Assembly (NCBI GenBank): GCA_964346645.1
Contig: CAYFVU010000006.1
Span: 1 to 64,000 of the forward strand
From: CAYFVU01 sp964346645
Lineage (GTDB): Bacteria > Spirochaetota > Spirochaetia > DSM-16054 > Sediminispirochaetaceae
Direction of reading: 5' to 3'
Length of the DNA: 64,000 nt
Shown here: positions 1 through 8,496 of the stretch, piece by piece
Position numbering within the stretch: the stretch's first letter is position 1
Layout of the letters: the number at the start of each line of letters is the position of its first letter
Translations under genes and position numbers: made by a program
The notes under the pieces: generated by a model
Database searches by the model: none
What the model was told of the DNA's origin: nothing
What the model saw: only the letters and a program-made list of their open reading frames with translations

Positions 1-336
1 CACCGGCGGCAAACGGTAGATGCGGATTACGGCGAGAGTACCGGGGTCCAGGGAGACGGGAACGAAGAATCGTCTGAAACGAAACCGTCGCAGCCCGTTT
101 CGGAGGAAGGAGCAGACTTCGGCGACGAGGAGAACGTAGACGTGCTTCCGGACCTCGAGGATTTTGCCGATTCCTTCGAAGGAGTTGCGGCTTCACAGGA
201 AGGGGAAGGAGAGATGAGCAGCTACTCGAGCGGGGGAGGTTCATCCTCGAGTGTCGATGTCATGGGAGATCAACACGACTCAGAAACAGTGGCAAAAGCG
301 GTTCGTACTCTTATGAAAAAAGACCAGGAAGGATAA
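1..336 (+). CDS. C-terminal part of an acidic low-complexity protein (truncated by window edge)
   Basis: The reading frame is open from the first base to a TAA, so this is the 3' end of a gene that begins upstream. The visible 111 residues are rich in Glu, Asp, Gly and Ser, include a run of Ser/Gly (SSGGGSSSS) and end in a short basic stretch, RTLMKKDQEG. No domain is recognisable. The next gene, the flagellar sigma factor, starts 3 bases after the stop, and its ribosome site AAGGA lies in the last codons here. The two genes are therefore very probably in one flagellar operon. A GTG at 142 could start a shorter product, but the frame upstream has the same composition, so truncation at the edge is more likely. 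Confidence 0.65.
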   Translation, partial: HRRQTVDADYGESTGVQGDGNEESSETKPSQPVSEEGADFGDEENVDVLPDLEDFADSFEGVAASQEGEGEMSSYSSGGGSSSSVDVMGDQHDSETVAKAVRTLMKKDQEG

Positions 337-339
337 CAT

Positions 340-1128
340 ATGGGGGAAAAACTGTTAGAGGAAAAGACCGAAGAAGAACTCTGGGAGATGTATCGAAAGA
401 CGAGAGATCCAGAGATACGGGACATGTTCGTGCGGCAGTATGCGCCTCTGGTCAAGTACGTCGCAGGAAAGGTCGCGATCGGTATGCCCCATAACGTAGA
501 TTTCGACGACCTCGTCGGTTTCGGTGTCTTCGGTCTGATAGATGCAATAGAAAAGTTCGATCCAAACAAACACGTGAAGTTCAAAACCTATGCGGTGACC
601 AGAATACGAGGAGCGATCTTCGATGAGCTGCGCTCGATCGACTGGGTGCCGCGCTCGGTCCGCCAGAAGTCGAGGGAGATAGAAGACACCGTGCACCGGC
701 TGGAAGCCTCGCTCGGTAGATCCGCCTCCGACAAAGAAATAGCCGACGAGATGGGAATAAGCGAAACGGACTTTCAGAAAACGATGATGAAGGTCAGCGG
801 CACTTCTATTCTCTCTCTCAACGACGTCTGGTACACGGGTGAGGACAACGATAAGGTCTCGATCGTCGACAGCATAGAGTCCCCTCAGAGTCTCAATCCC
901 GATTCCATTGTGGAGAAGGAGGAGATAAAGCGGGTTATTGTCCAGGCGATAAACGAGTTGCCGGAGAAGGAGAAGAAGGTGCTCGTCCTCTATTACTACG
1001 AAGATCTCACCCTGAAGGAGATCGGCAAGGTTTTAGAGGTAACCGAGTCGAGAATAAGCCAACTCCACACCAAGGCTATCATGCGGCTGAGATCCAAGCT
1101 CACCAACATTAAGAAGGGGATTTTCTAG
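340..1128 (+). CDS. fliA: RNA polymerase sigma factor FliA/WhiG (sigma-28)
   Basis: This 262-residue alternative sigma factor directs RNA polymerase to late flagellar and motility promoters. Region 2 is seen around residues 25-95 (LVKYVAGKVAIGMP, then FDDLVGFGVFGLIDAIEKFD), followed by the family signature FKTYAVTRIRGAIFDELRSID and WVPRSVRQKSR. Region 3 lies near 115-150. Region 4 (LPEKEKKVLVLYYYEDLTLKEIG, a helix-turn-helix) lies near 205-255. Length is normal for the family. The ATG follows AAGGAT within the preceding gene. The neighbouring FapA gene makes a flagellar locus certain. An anti-sigma factor (FlgM) is not visible in the window. Confidence 0.97.
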   Translation: MGEKLLEEKTEEELWEMYRKTRDPEIRDMFVRQYAPLVKYVAGKVAIGMPHNVDFDDLVGFGVFGLIDAIEKFDPNKHVKFKTYAVTRIRGAIFDELRSIDWVPRSVRQKSREIEDTVHRLEASLGRSASDKEIADEMGISETDFQKTMMKVSGTSILSLNDVWYTGEDNDKVSIVDSIESPQSLNPDSIVEKEEIKRVIVQAINELPEKEKKVLVLYYYEDLTLKEIGKVLEVTESRISQLHTKAIMRLRSKLTNIKKGIF

Positions 1129-1193
1129 GCGCCCGAAGAGCTGTATGCACGGCGGCGCCTGCTTGCGCAGAAGGCACAGGAAGGAGTACGGAA

Positions 1194-3155
1194 TTGGTAG
1201 AGTTACCGAAGCTCAGAGAGTTCATGAAGGCTCAAGCCGAAGAGGACCGCAAACGCAAGTGGGTGCAGGTCGAAGGCGAGGACCTCGACGATGCACTGCG
1301 ACAGGCGGCGATTGAACTGTCGCTTCCGGTAAAGAATATAGAGTATGAGATCCGAGATCCGGGAAAGAAGGGCGCCTTCGGCATGGGGAAGAAGAATTGC
1401 GTCATTGTCGCCTATCCTGCGGTTGAGACCGCCGAGGTGAGTCTCGGCGAAGATTCCTTCGATCTCGGCTTCGAATCGGGTGACGAGGCAGTGAAGGACG
1501 TCGGCGGTGCGGCAATCGTCCGGCTTTTTCCCGAAGGGATCTTCGTCAAGGTCAAGCCCCCGCAGGGCTCCGGCGCTCCTGCTCAGGCGAAACAGCTTTT
1601 CGATCAACTCTCTCAGCGCGGCATCGACAACTACGACAAGAGCCTCGTGCAGCAGGCGGTGAAGAACGCAGACGACAAGTACATCAAGATCGGCGATTTC
1701 GACTACAATCCCGCCAACGATGCGGTGAGCACCGTCGACATTACCGACTTCGACATGAAGGCCTTTGTCGTCATGCGTCCGCCGGGAAATAACGGGGCGG
1801 ATGCCACCTTCGACGGTATCGTAGGATTTCTGAAGAACAACGGAGTCGTGTACGGCATAAAGGAGGAGGTCATCCGGGATCTGGTTGACTTTCCGAAGTA
1901 CGATGATGCGGTGCTTGTCGCCGAAGGTACGAGCCCGGTAAACGGAGCCGATGCTCGGATAGTCTACAACTTCGAAGTCGACCGCAGCCACATCAAGCTC
2001 AAGGAGAAGAACGGCCGCGTGGACTTCAAGGAGTCCAATCTCATACAGAACGTGGTCGAAGGACAAGCCCTGGCGAAGAAGGTGCCTCCGGAGGAGGGCA
2101 CCCCGGGACGCACGGTTATCGGAAAGTATCTCCAGGCCAAGAATGGAAAGGACACCCATCTCTCCATAGGAAAGAACGTCAAGCTCTCCGACGATGGTAA
2201 TACTGCGATCGCAACGATCAATGGACAGGTGGTCCTGCAGGGCGAGAAGATCAATGTGGAGCCGGTCTACGTGGTAGACGGAGACGTGAACCTGAAGACC
2301 GGCGGAAATGTCACCTTCCTCGGCACCGTGATGGTGAAAGGCAGCGTCGAAGACGGCTTCAAGGTAAAGGCCTCTGGGAACATCGAGGTAATGGGAACCG
2401 TCGGCAAAGCCGAGCTCGATGCCGAGGGGGACATCCTCGTCCATCAGGGTATCGCCGGTAAGCATGAAGGAATCGTACGCGCCGGGCGCGGAGTGTGGGC
2501 AAAGTTCATAGAGAATGCCCACATAGAATCGGGCGAATTGGTCGTTGCATCCGACGGTATCGTGAACTCTCACGTCGACGCAAACCAGCGCATCATATGC
2601 CAGGGCAAGCGTGCAACTATCGTCGGCGGTCGGTTACGAGCGGCGGAGGAGATCCACGCGAAGACCCTCGGCTCCATGAGCGGTTCCGAAACCGTCCTCG
2701 AGGTGGGCTATGATCCGAAGAGCACCGAGAGGGTAGCCGAGCTGAATGAGCGGCTCGGAGAGATCGAGTCCGAGCTCGACAAGATAAAGCAGGATATCGC
2801 CACCATACAGGCATTGAAGAAGAAGCGCAACAACAAGCTGCCGAAGGAAAAAATCCAGTACTTGAAAGAGGTTGCCGATAAGAAGAAGGAGATCGAGGGA
2901 GAGAAGAGCGAGAAGGAGCAAGAGCTCGAGGATATCCAGAACTACCTTGCGGGACTGAAGGTAAAGGGAAGGGTTTCCGCCTCCGACCGTGTCTTTCCCG
3001 GCGTGAAGATCGTCATAAAGGATCAGAATCTCACGGTGCGGCAGGAGCAGCGGCAGCTCACCTATGTGCTCGAGAAGAATTTGGTGACCACGACCAAGTA
3101 CATCCCCTTAGAGGAGGACTATTCGCAGAAAGACCATGTCTCTACAACCGATTGA
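1194..3155 (+). CDS. fapA: FapA (DUF342) protein with N-terminal Jag_N domain
   Basis: This is a 653-residue polymer-binding-type protein of the DUF342 family. Residues about 18-75 (KWVQVEGEDLDDALRQAA through KKGAFGMGKK) match the Jag_N domain also found on KhpB/SpoIIIJ-associated proteins. Residues about 170-480 form the DUF342 beta-helix with repeated Gly-rich turns (DGDVNLKTGGNVTFLGTV, KASGNIEVMGTV). Residues about 515-600 form a Lys/Glu-rich coiled coil. The start is TTG, chosen because AAGGAG sits 7 bases upstream. In Vibrio, FapA helps place the flagellum or recruit polar factors. The same role here is inferred from family and from the adjacent flagellar sigma gene. No KH or R3H domain follows Jag_N. 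Confidence 0.88.
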   Translation: MVELPKLREFMKAQAEEDRKRKWVQVEGEDLDDALRQAAIELSLPVKNIEYEIRDPGKKGAFGMGKKNCVIVAYPAVETAEVSLGEDSFDLGFESGDEAVKDVGGAAIVRLFPEGIFVKVKPPQGSGAPAQAKQLFDQLSQRGIDNYDKSLVQQAVKNADDKYIKIGDFDYNPANDAVSTVDITDFDMKAFVVMRPPGNNGADATFDGIVGFLKNNGVVYGIKEEVIRDLVDFPKYDDAVLVAEGTSPVNGADARIVYNFEVDRSHIKLKEKNGRVDFKESNLIQNVVEGQALAKKVPPEEGTPGRTVIGKYLQAKNGKDTHLSIGKNVKLSDDGNTAIATINGQVVLQGEKINVEPVYVVDGDVNLKTGGNVTFLGTVMVKGSVEDGFKVKASGNIEVMGTVGKAELDAEGDILVHQGIAGKHEGIVRAGRGVWAKFIENAHIESGELVVASDGIVNSHVDANQRIICQGKRATIVGGRLRAAEEIHAKTLGSMSGSETVLEVGYDPKSTERVAELNERLGEIESELDKIKQDIATIQALKKKRNNKLPKEKIQYLKEVADKKKEIEGEKSEKEQELEDIQNYLAGLKVKGRVSASDRVFPGVKIVIKDQNLTVRQEQRQLTYVLEKNLVTTTKYIPLEEDYSQKDHVSTTD

Positions 3156-3474
3156 TCTGCAGACCCTATTCGTCCGTCTCAGCCAAATTGGAAAAGAACA
3201 GGCAGCGAGAAAGGAGAGCGCCGTTCTTCAGCAGGAGGCACGCGGAAGGGAAATGGCGAAACAGGCAAAGCTGCACGATGAAACGGTGAACCAGACGAAC
3301 GAGCTTCAGGAGGACAGCACGAAGGTCAGGGAGCGGACCGAAGGGAGATCAGGCGGAGGAGCCGCACGCGAAAGAGGAGGGCAAGAGGAACGCCACGGAG
3401 AGGGAGAGGAGAAGAAGAAGCGAAACGTCTTCGAAGATCCCGCCCTCGGTAAAAATATAGACATCTCGGGTTAG
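3136..3474 (+). CDS. small hydrophilic protein of the flagellar operon, function unknown
   Basis: This 112-residue charged protein has a helical first half (Leu/Gln/Lys-rich, about residues 8-60) and a Glu/Arg/Gly-rich middle. It ends in a short conserved-looking tail, NVFEDPALGKNIDISG. I see no signal peptide, membrane segment or known domain. It overlaps the 3' end of fapA by 20 bases and ends 4 bases before the next gene, so it is probably translationally coupled to both. Its position suggests a flagella-related role but the sequence does not show one. Confidence 0.7.
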   Translation: MSLQPIDLQTLFVRLSQIGKEQAARKESAVLQQEARGREMAKQAKLHDETVNQTNELQEDSTKVRERTEGRSGGGAARERGGQEERHGEGEEKKKRNVFEDPALGKNIDISG

Positions 3475-3478
3475 GACA

Positions 3479-4105
3479 ATGCAACTTACCGCTCTTTTCG
3501 TCGGCGTGGGAATAAACCTCATCGTTATTACCCTCGTGTACATACATCTGAATCGCAAAATAGGTAAGAGGGAGACGGCCGGGCGTATCATATCCGACGT
3601 GCGCCGAGAGGTGGACGAGATGATCGTAGAGCTCAACCAAACCACCGACAGGAATATCGGCATCATCGAAGAGCGCATCCAGCGCATATCGAAGGCGGTG
3701 GATGAGGCGGATAAGCGCATAAGGCTGCTGCAGAAAACCACCGATACATTTACTATGAACACCGCGACATACAGCAGTGTGCGCCCGAAGGTTCGGACAC
3801 AGGAGTATGCGTATCCCCAAGCTTCGTCCCAGTCGAAAGGGGGAGGCGAATTGGATTTCGGTCCGGCTCCGGACACCCGAAATCTGAAACCGGATACCAA
3901 CGGCACAAACGGCACCGACGGCAAAGGCGGCACCGACGGCTCGAAGGAAGATGAGCAGCAGGAGACCTCGACTGGAGACAGGAGGGAGCAGGTGAGGGCG
4001 CTCTACTTGAAGGGAATGTCGGCTGAGGTGATAGCCTCACGGCTGGATGCGACCGTTGGAGAGGTAGAATTGATGATCACGTTGATGGAGGAGAAGGATA
4101 GATGA
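3479..4105 (+). CDS. membrane-anchored coiled-coil protein with C-terminal helix-turn-helix-like segment
   Basis: The 208-residue product begins with one membrane helix (about residues 4-23, LTALFVGVGINLIVITLVYI). A long amphipathic coiled coil follows (about 28-85). Next is a linker of repeated Thr-Asn-Gly/Thr-Asp-Gly units (about 140-155), and the last 40 residues (RALYLKGMSAEVIASRLDAT) read like a small helix-turn-helix, as in DUF6115-type proteins. The topology puts the coiled coil and helix-turn-helix in the cytoplasm. Its stop overlaps the start of the Hsp70 gene by 4 bases (ATGA). Function is unknown; DNA binding from the membrane is possible but unproven. Confidence 0.75.
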   Translation: MQLTALFVGVGINLIVITLVYIHLNRKIGKRETAGRIISDVRREVDEMIVELNQTTDRNIGIIEERIQRISKAVDEADKRIRLLQKTTDTFTMNTATYSSVRPKVRTQEYAYPQASSQSKGGGELDFGPAPDTRNLKPDTNGTNGTDGKGGTDGSKEDEQQETSTGDRREQVRALYLKGMSAEVIASRLDATVGEVELMITLMEEKDR

Positions 4106-5799
4106 GCGGAATAATCGGTATTGATCTCGGTACGACCAACTCAGCGGCCTCTTTTATAGAGGACGGCGAGGCACGGATCATTCCGAACGACAGAGGCAGC
4201 AGACTCACTCCATCCGTAGTGGCCTTTACTGAGGCTGATGAGTTGCTCGTCGGCGAGGCGGCAAAGAATCAGGCGATGATAAACAGCGAGGGTACGGTGC
4301 GATCGGTCAAGCGGAGGATAGGGATAGATGAAGTTATCACCGTTCGCGACAAGAGCTACTCGCCTCAAGAAATTAGCAGTTTCATCCTGAGAAAAATAAA
4401 GAGGGACTGTGAGAGTTATCTCGGAAAGGATATACACGAGGCGGTCATTTCGGTCCCCGCATATTTCAGCGAACCGCAGAGGCGTGCGACACAGGAGGCG
4501 GGTAGACTCGCCGGTTTCCGGGTGAGGCGAATAATCAATGAGCCTACTGCGGCGGCTCTCGCCTATGCGTCCACGGTCGAAGGGGACAAGAGCGTACTCG
4601 TCTACGACCTCGGCGGAGGGACCTTCGACGTGACGGTGCTCAAGTCCGACGGAAAGAGCTTTTCCGTACTCGCTACGAGCGGCGACAACATGCTCGGGGG
4701 AGATGATTTCGACAGGATCCTCTTCGAAAAGGTCTGTGAGGAGTTTTCCCGACAGTCCGGCATAAATATCTCACAAGATGCGATGCTCGGCCAGCAGCTC
4801 ATGGACCAGGTGGAGAGGGCAAAGATCGAGCTCTCAGGCAGGGACACCGCCCTCATTGCGCTTCCCTTTATCGGCGGCGACAGAAAGCCCGTGCATTTGA
4901 GTTACACGCTGAAGAGAGAAGAGCTCAATGAAATGATACGTCCTCTCATCGAGCGGACCATAGAGCTCAGCCGCAGGGCGGTCGAGGAGTCCGGTGAGGA
5001 TGTAGACAGCCTTATCTTCTCCGGAGGTTCGAGCAGGATACCCCTCGTTCATATGCTCATGGAGAAAACCTTTCAGGTACAACCGGAGGGTAAGATCAAT
5101 CCGGACGAGGTCGTCGCTCTCGGTGCGGCTGTACAGTCATCCCTCCTTCAGGAAGAGGAGAGAGGGAAGAGTGCGATGGTGACCTTCAAGGATGTGACAC
5201 CGCTCCCTCTCGGTGTCGAGATCGAGGGAGGCAAGTTCCAGAGCGTGGTCGACAGAAACTCACCCATACCCGCGGTGGGGACACAGGTGTTTACCACTGT
5301 GGCGGACAGCCAGCAAACCGTCGAGGTCCACGTGTTGCAGGGGGTCGGAACACGCGCCGCGGAAAACACCTCTCTCGGAAAGTTCCTCCTCACGGGCATA
5401 CGGGAGGCGAGACGGGGGGTTCCCCAAATAGAGCTGCGCTTTCAGGTCGATGTGGATGGACTGTTGAAGGTAACCGCCAGAGATTTGGACACGGGTGCAA
5501 GCCAGAATGTCACGATCTCCCGGGATGCGGGGGAGGAAGATGAGAACTTGAGCGACCACTCGATCAGATTGAAGCTCGACAGCCTCGTACAGAGGACGAG
5601 GGGACTCCTGCAGAACGTGCCTTCAAAGATAGACCGATCCTTTCGAGATGAGATCGAGGAGATAATCGACCGTTCGAGCGAGTCCTCTGCTCAGCAGGAG
5701 CGGTCGGAGATGATAGAGTGTAAAGTCGCACTCGAGACGATAATCGGCGAACTGTTGTCAATGCAACAGGAGCAGGAGGTAGGCTTTGGAAGAGCGTAA
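4102..5799 (+). CDS. Hsp70-family chaperone (short DnaK homologue)
   Basis: This is a 565-residue ATP-dependent chaperone. The nucleotide-binding domain spans about residues 1-360, with phosphate 1 GIDLGTTNSAASF, VPAYFSEPQRRAT, INEPTAAALAY, phosphate 2 VYDLGGGTFDVTVL and the adenosine motif FSGGSSRIPLV. The substrate-binding beta domain follows (about 370-490). The lid is short, and there is no C-terminal EEVD-like tail, so the protein is shorter than housekeeping DnaK (about 610-640). The next gene encodes a J-domain protein and overlaps it by 14 bases. This looks like a dedicated chaperone pair within the flagellar operon, not the general dnaK locus, since no grpE or standard dnaJ is present. 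Confidence 0.93.
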   Translation: MSGIIGIDLGTTNSAASFIEDGEARIIPNDRGSRLTPSVVAFTEADELLVGEAAKNQAMINSEGTVRSVKRRIGIDEVITVRDKSYSPQEISSFILRKIKRDCESYLGKDIHEAVISVPAYFSEPQRRATQEAGRLAGFRVRRIINEPTAAALAYASTVEGDKSVLVYDLGGGTFDVTVLKSDGKSFSVLATSGDNMLGGDDFDRILFEKVCEEFSRQSGINISQDAMLGQQLMDQVERAKIELSGRDTALIALPFIGGDRKPVHLSYTLKREELNEMIRPLIERTIELSRRAVEESGEDVDSLIFSGGSSRIPLVHMLMEKTFQVQPEGKINPDEVVALGAAVQSSLLQEEERGKSAMVTFKDVTPLPLGVEIEGGKFQSVVDRNSPIPAVGTQVFTTVADSQQTVEVHVLQGVGTRAAENTSLGKFLLTGIREARRGVPQIELRFQVDVDGLLKVTARDLDTGASQNVTISRDAGEEDENLSDHSIRLKLDSLVQRTRGLLQNVPSKIDRSFRDEIEEIIDRSSESSAQQERSEMIECKVALETIIGELLSMQQEQEVGFGRA

Positions 5800-6418
5800 G
5801 CTCTACCGAGCCCTAGGCTTGGAATCCGGGGCGGGGCTCGACGAGATCAAGCGGGCTTACCGGGTTTTGGCAAAGCAGTACCATCCCGATGTCACGAAGG
5901 ACCCAGCTACCGGGGAGCAGTTCAGAAAGGTGGTGGCTGCCTATAAGATTCTCTCGGTGCGGGAGAGCAAACGGAAGTTCGTTAATTTTCCGAACAGAGA
6001 ACGCAGCTCGAGCAGGGCGAAGAGCACTCCCCAAGACATCCACTCCCTCGGAAAGCTCGTCTGCGAGGGAAAGGTCGCAGAGATGCGTGCATTTGCGGCA
6101 AAACGGCTCGGTTTTAGCGGTAAGCGGAGCGCCTACCCATACCTCAAGAAGGCGCTCTTCGACGAGTCCGAGATGGTCGTCCTTGCAGCGGTAGAGGCGA
6201 TCGGCCGACTCGGAGTCGTTCAGTCTTCCGGAGAACTATCTTCACTCTTTTCGCGCGCCAACCGCCGCGTACGGCTCACGATACTCGATGCGGTGGAGTC
6301 TATCGGCCGACGGCAGGGCTTCAGCCCGATTCTGATTCTCGGCATGAAGTCGAAGGACAGGGAAATAAGATCGCGATCCCTCTCCATTTTCGCCCGATTG
6401 GGTAAAGAAGGAGCATAG
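5786..6418 (+). CDS. J-domain protein with C-terminal HEAT-like repeats
   Basis: The N-terminal J domain (about residues 4-68) carries the HPD motif at 33-35 (QYHPDVTKD), which stimulates Hsp70 ATPase. The rest (about 75-210) is an alpha-solenoid of HEAT/PBS-like repeats (AEMRAFAAKRLGFSG, VVLAAVEAIGRLG, IRSRSLSIFARLG). There is no Gly/Phe region or zinc finger, so it is not a classical DnaJ. The TTG start is set by GGAGGT 5 bases upstream and overlaps the Hsp70 gene by 14 bases. The HEAT part probably chooses the client. The client is unknown, but a flagellar or signalling protein from the same operon is a reasonable guess. Confidence 0.88.
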   Translation: MEERKLYRALGLESGAGLDEIKRAYRVLAKQYHPDVTKDPATGEQFRKVVAAYKILSVRESKRKFVNFPNRERSSSRAKSTPQDIHSLGKLVCEGKVAEMRAFAAKRLGFSGKRSAYPYLKKALFDESEMVVLAAVEAIGRLGVVQSSGELSSLFSRANRRVRLTILDAVESIGRRQGFSPILILGMKSKDREIRSRSLSIFARLGKEGA

Positions 6419-6419
6419 C

Positions 6420-8387
6420 ATGAACACGCGGCAGGACAACAACCTCTACACCTCCTTCATAGGAGACGGAGAGCACTACGTACAGAATCTCAACTCGCTG
6501 TTTCTGGAGCTGGAGAAGAATCCCGGCTCCTCGGAGCTCATCCGTCAAGCCTTTAGAAATGCCCATTCGCTCAAATCGGAGGCCTCATATCTGAATGAGT
6601 CGGAGATCGCGGAGGTTGCGCATGAGATGGAGAGTGCCCTCGATGTAGAATCGGGGACTCTCGATCGTTCGAGCTTCGATTTTCTTTTTTACAGCCTCGA
6701 CCGCATTCACGAAATGATCAACCTCAGGAAGACACAGAAACACGGCACCATCACCGCCGATGACTCCATCGCCTCGACTACTGCAAACTCCGCTCATCAG
6801 TCCTCTGCTCAACAGACAGGGAGTCACGAGGACTCTCCGAGTCTATCCGACGAAAAAAAGGAGAGTCCATTCGAGTATCCGGAGGACGAGGTACGCTTTA
6901 TTCCCGAATTCAACGATTTCGAACGTGAGTTGCTGAGAGAGGCGAGAGAGAGGGGAGAGCGCTTCCTGCGTGTGAGCGTACAACTCGATGAGACCACCGC
7001 TATAACCTATGCGAAGGGCTATCTCATTCTCAACAACCTCGAACAATTACTTCAGGTGGTAAAATCGAACCCACCCTTCGGCGCAGGTCACGAGAGGCAG
7101 AGCAACGAAGGCGAGTACAGGAACATCACCTTCTACTGCACCGGGGATGTGGAGGACAGAGAGATATACAAGGTCGTCAACGTCGATCAGGTCGAGAGAA
7201 TACTCATAAGTCCACTGACCTACGAGAGTGTCGTCGAAGAGCAGGTAGGTGAACCTGAGTGGGAACATTCGATGTCGAATGTTTCGATAAGAATAGACGG
7301 TGCGAGCATCGATCAGCTCAACGGCTATGTCGATGAGTTGAAGATCCGAATACACCGTCTCAGACGCATGTTTACGGAGGACGGCGAGCAAATAGAAGTT
7401 CTCACGAAAATCGTGGACGGACTCGAGAGTTTTACACGGCAGTTGAGCATGGTCGAACTGAACGAGGTCTTTCAAAGCCACTACCGCATGGTGAGAGACC
7501 TGGCGGCAAAGTTGGGGAAGAAGGCCGAGTTGAGTCTCGAAGGCTGTGATATACGCGTCGACAGAAGGGCTGCAGAAGTACTCTCGGAGATCGTGGTGCA
7601 CATGATCAGGAACGCTCTCGATCACGGCATAGAGCCTCCTGAGCAGCGTCTGAGAGAGGGAAAATCGGAAATGGGGCAGGTCCACATTCGCGCAGAGAGC
7701 GAGGACAACAAGCTGATTGTAACGGTAAGCGACGATGGGCAGGGGATACGCCGGCAACAGCTGATAGAAAAGGCGAAACAGCAGGGTATACGGATAGACG
7801 AGGTGACCGGGGGCGAGGACGAGTTGCTGCGCTTTCTCGTCTATCCCGGTTTGACCACATTAGGCGATGCGACCGAGACCTCCGGCAGAGGTTATGGTCT
7901 CGATCTGGTGTTTCAGAAAATACGGCAGTTCGAGGGAGGCGGTCTATCCGTCCGTTCCGATGAGCAGGGAACGAGTTTTACCGTGGAGCTTCCTTCGGGC
8001 TTCACCCTTTTGACCTTGCAGATCGTCCGATGCGGCAGCAGGCTCATTGCGGTACCTCAGCAGCACATCAGAGAGATCGTGACTCTCGATGAGGGAGTGT
8101 TTTCCGCCGACGAGAACGGTGGGCTCCTCTGGAATGCGTATCCCGTGTATACCCTCGAAGGCCGTCTCTATCAGACCGACGTATCACCTACTAATGCCTC
8201 TGGATTGATTATCAGATATCTCGGACGAGAGGCGGTGGTTCTCGTCGACGAATTGATGTTCAAAAAGGAGATCCCGGAGGACAGACTGACCCTCTACATA
8301 GAGGGGAGTCCCTATCTGCACAAGATGAAGATAAGCGGCGCAGGAACCGGCTTCTTCTATCTGAGCCCATCTATAGTGGCGATGTAA
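6420..8387 (+). CDS. CheA-like hybrid histidine kinase (Hpt, ATPase, CheW-like)
   Basis: This is a 655-residue two-component kinase. An Hpt/P1 domain comes first, with the likely phosphorylated His49 in RNAHSLKSEA. A Ser/Gln-rich linker follows, then a P2-like alpha/beta segment (about 170-270), a dimerisation helix pair (about 290-350), an HATPase domain with N box IRNALDHGIEP, G1 SDDGQGI and G2 SGRGYGLDLV, and a C-terminal CheW-like domain (about 530-655). No receiver domain is fused, and no CheY, CheW, CheB, CheR or MCP gene is nearby. It starts one base after the J-domain gene, with AAGGAG upstream. It may be a second, non-chemotaxis Che system kinase or a flagellar regulator. A terminator follows directly. 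Confidence 0.88.
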   Translation: MNTRQDNNLYTSFIGDGEHYVQNLNSLFLELEKNPGSSELIRQAFRNAHSLKSEASYLNESEIAEVAHEMESALDVESGTLDRSSFDFLFYSLDRIHEMINLRKTQKHGTITADDSIASTTANSAHQSSAQQTGSHEDSPSLSDEKKESPFEYPEDEVRFIPEFNDFERELLREARERGERFLRVSVQLDETTAITYAKGYLILNNLEQLLQVVKSNPPFGAGHERQSNEGEYRNITFYCTGDVEDREIYKVVNVDQVERILISPLTYESVVEEQVGEPEWEHSMSNVSIRIDGASIDQLNGYVDELKIRIHRLRRMFTEDGEQIEVLTKIVDGLESFTRQLSMVELNEVFQSHYRMVRDLAAKLGKKAELSLEGCDIRVDRRAAEVLSEIVVHMIRNALDHGIEPPEQRLREGKSEMGQVHIRAESEDNKLIVTVSDDGQGIRRQQLIEKAKQQGIRIDEVTGGEDELLRFLVYPGLTTLGDATETSGRGYGLDLVFQKIRQFEGGGLSVRSDEQGTSFTVELPSGFTLLTLQIVRCGSRLIAVPQQHIREIVTLDEGVFSADENGGLLWNAYPVYTLEGRLYQTDVSPTNASGLIIRYLGREAVVLVDELMFKKEIPEDRLTLYIEGSPYLHKMKISGAGTGFFYLSPSIVAM

Positions 8388-8401
8388 AAGAATAAATAAA
8401 A

Positions 8402-8441
8402 AAAACGGTATGCTCTGGACGTTGTAGAAGCATACCGTTTT
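8402..8441. terminator. strong bidirectional intrinsic terminator
   Basis: A perfect 12-bp inverted repeat (AAAACGGTATGC / GCATACCGTTTT) closes a 16-base loop. T-rich DNA follows on the plus strand and A-rich DNA precedes it. It lies between the convergent CheA-like and DUF115 genes and can stop transcription from both. Confidence 0.9.
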
Positions 8442-8446
8442 AATTT

Positions 8447-8469
8447 TAATAGGCTATAACGCCTTATTA
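8447..8469 (-). terminator. second hairpin at the end of the DUF115 operon
   Basis: TAATAGGC pairs with GCCTTATTA (one bulged T) around a 6-base loop. Read on the minus strand it precedes an AAAATTAAAA tract. It may be a weaker extra terminator for the leftward operon. Confidence 0.4.
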
Positions 8470-8496
8470 TTAGTGTCGGATACAACCCCGATATCT

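Noticed and set aside
1203..2573. Open frame of 456 codons on the minus strand
   Set aside because: It lies antisense to fapA in a GC-rich region, has His/Arg/Asp-rich sequence with no motif, and no ribosome site. It is a codon-bias shadow.
6420..8387. A complete chemotaxis operon
   Set aside because: Only the CheA-like kinase is present; no CheY, CheW, CheR, CheB or receptor gene is found in the window.
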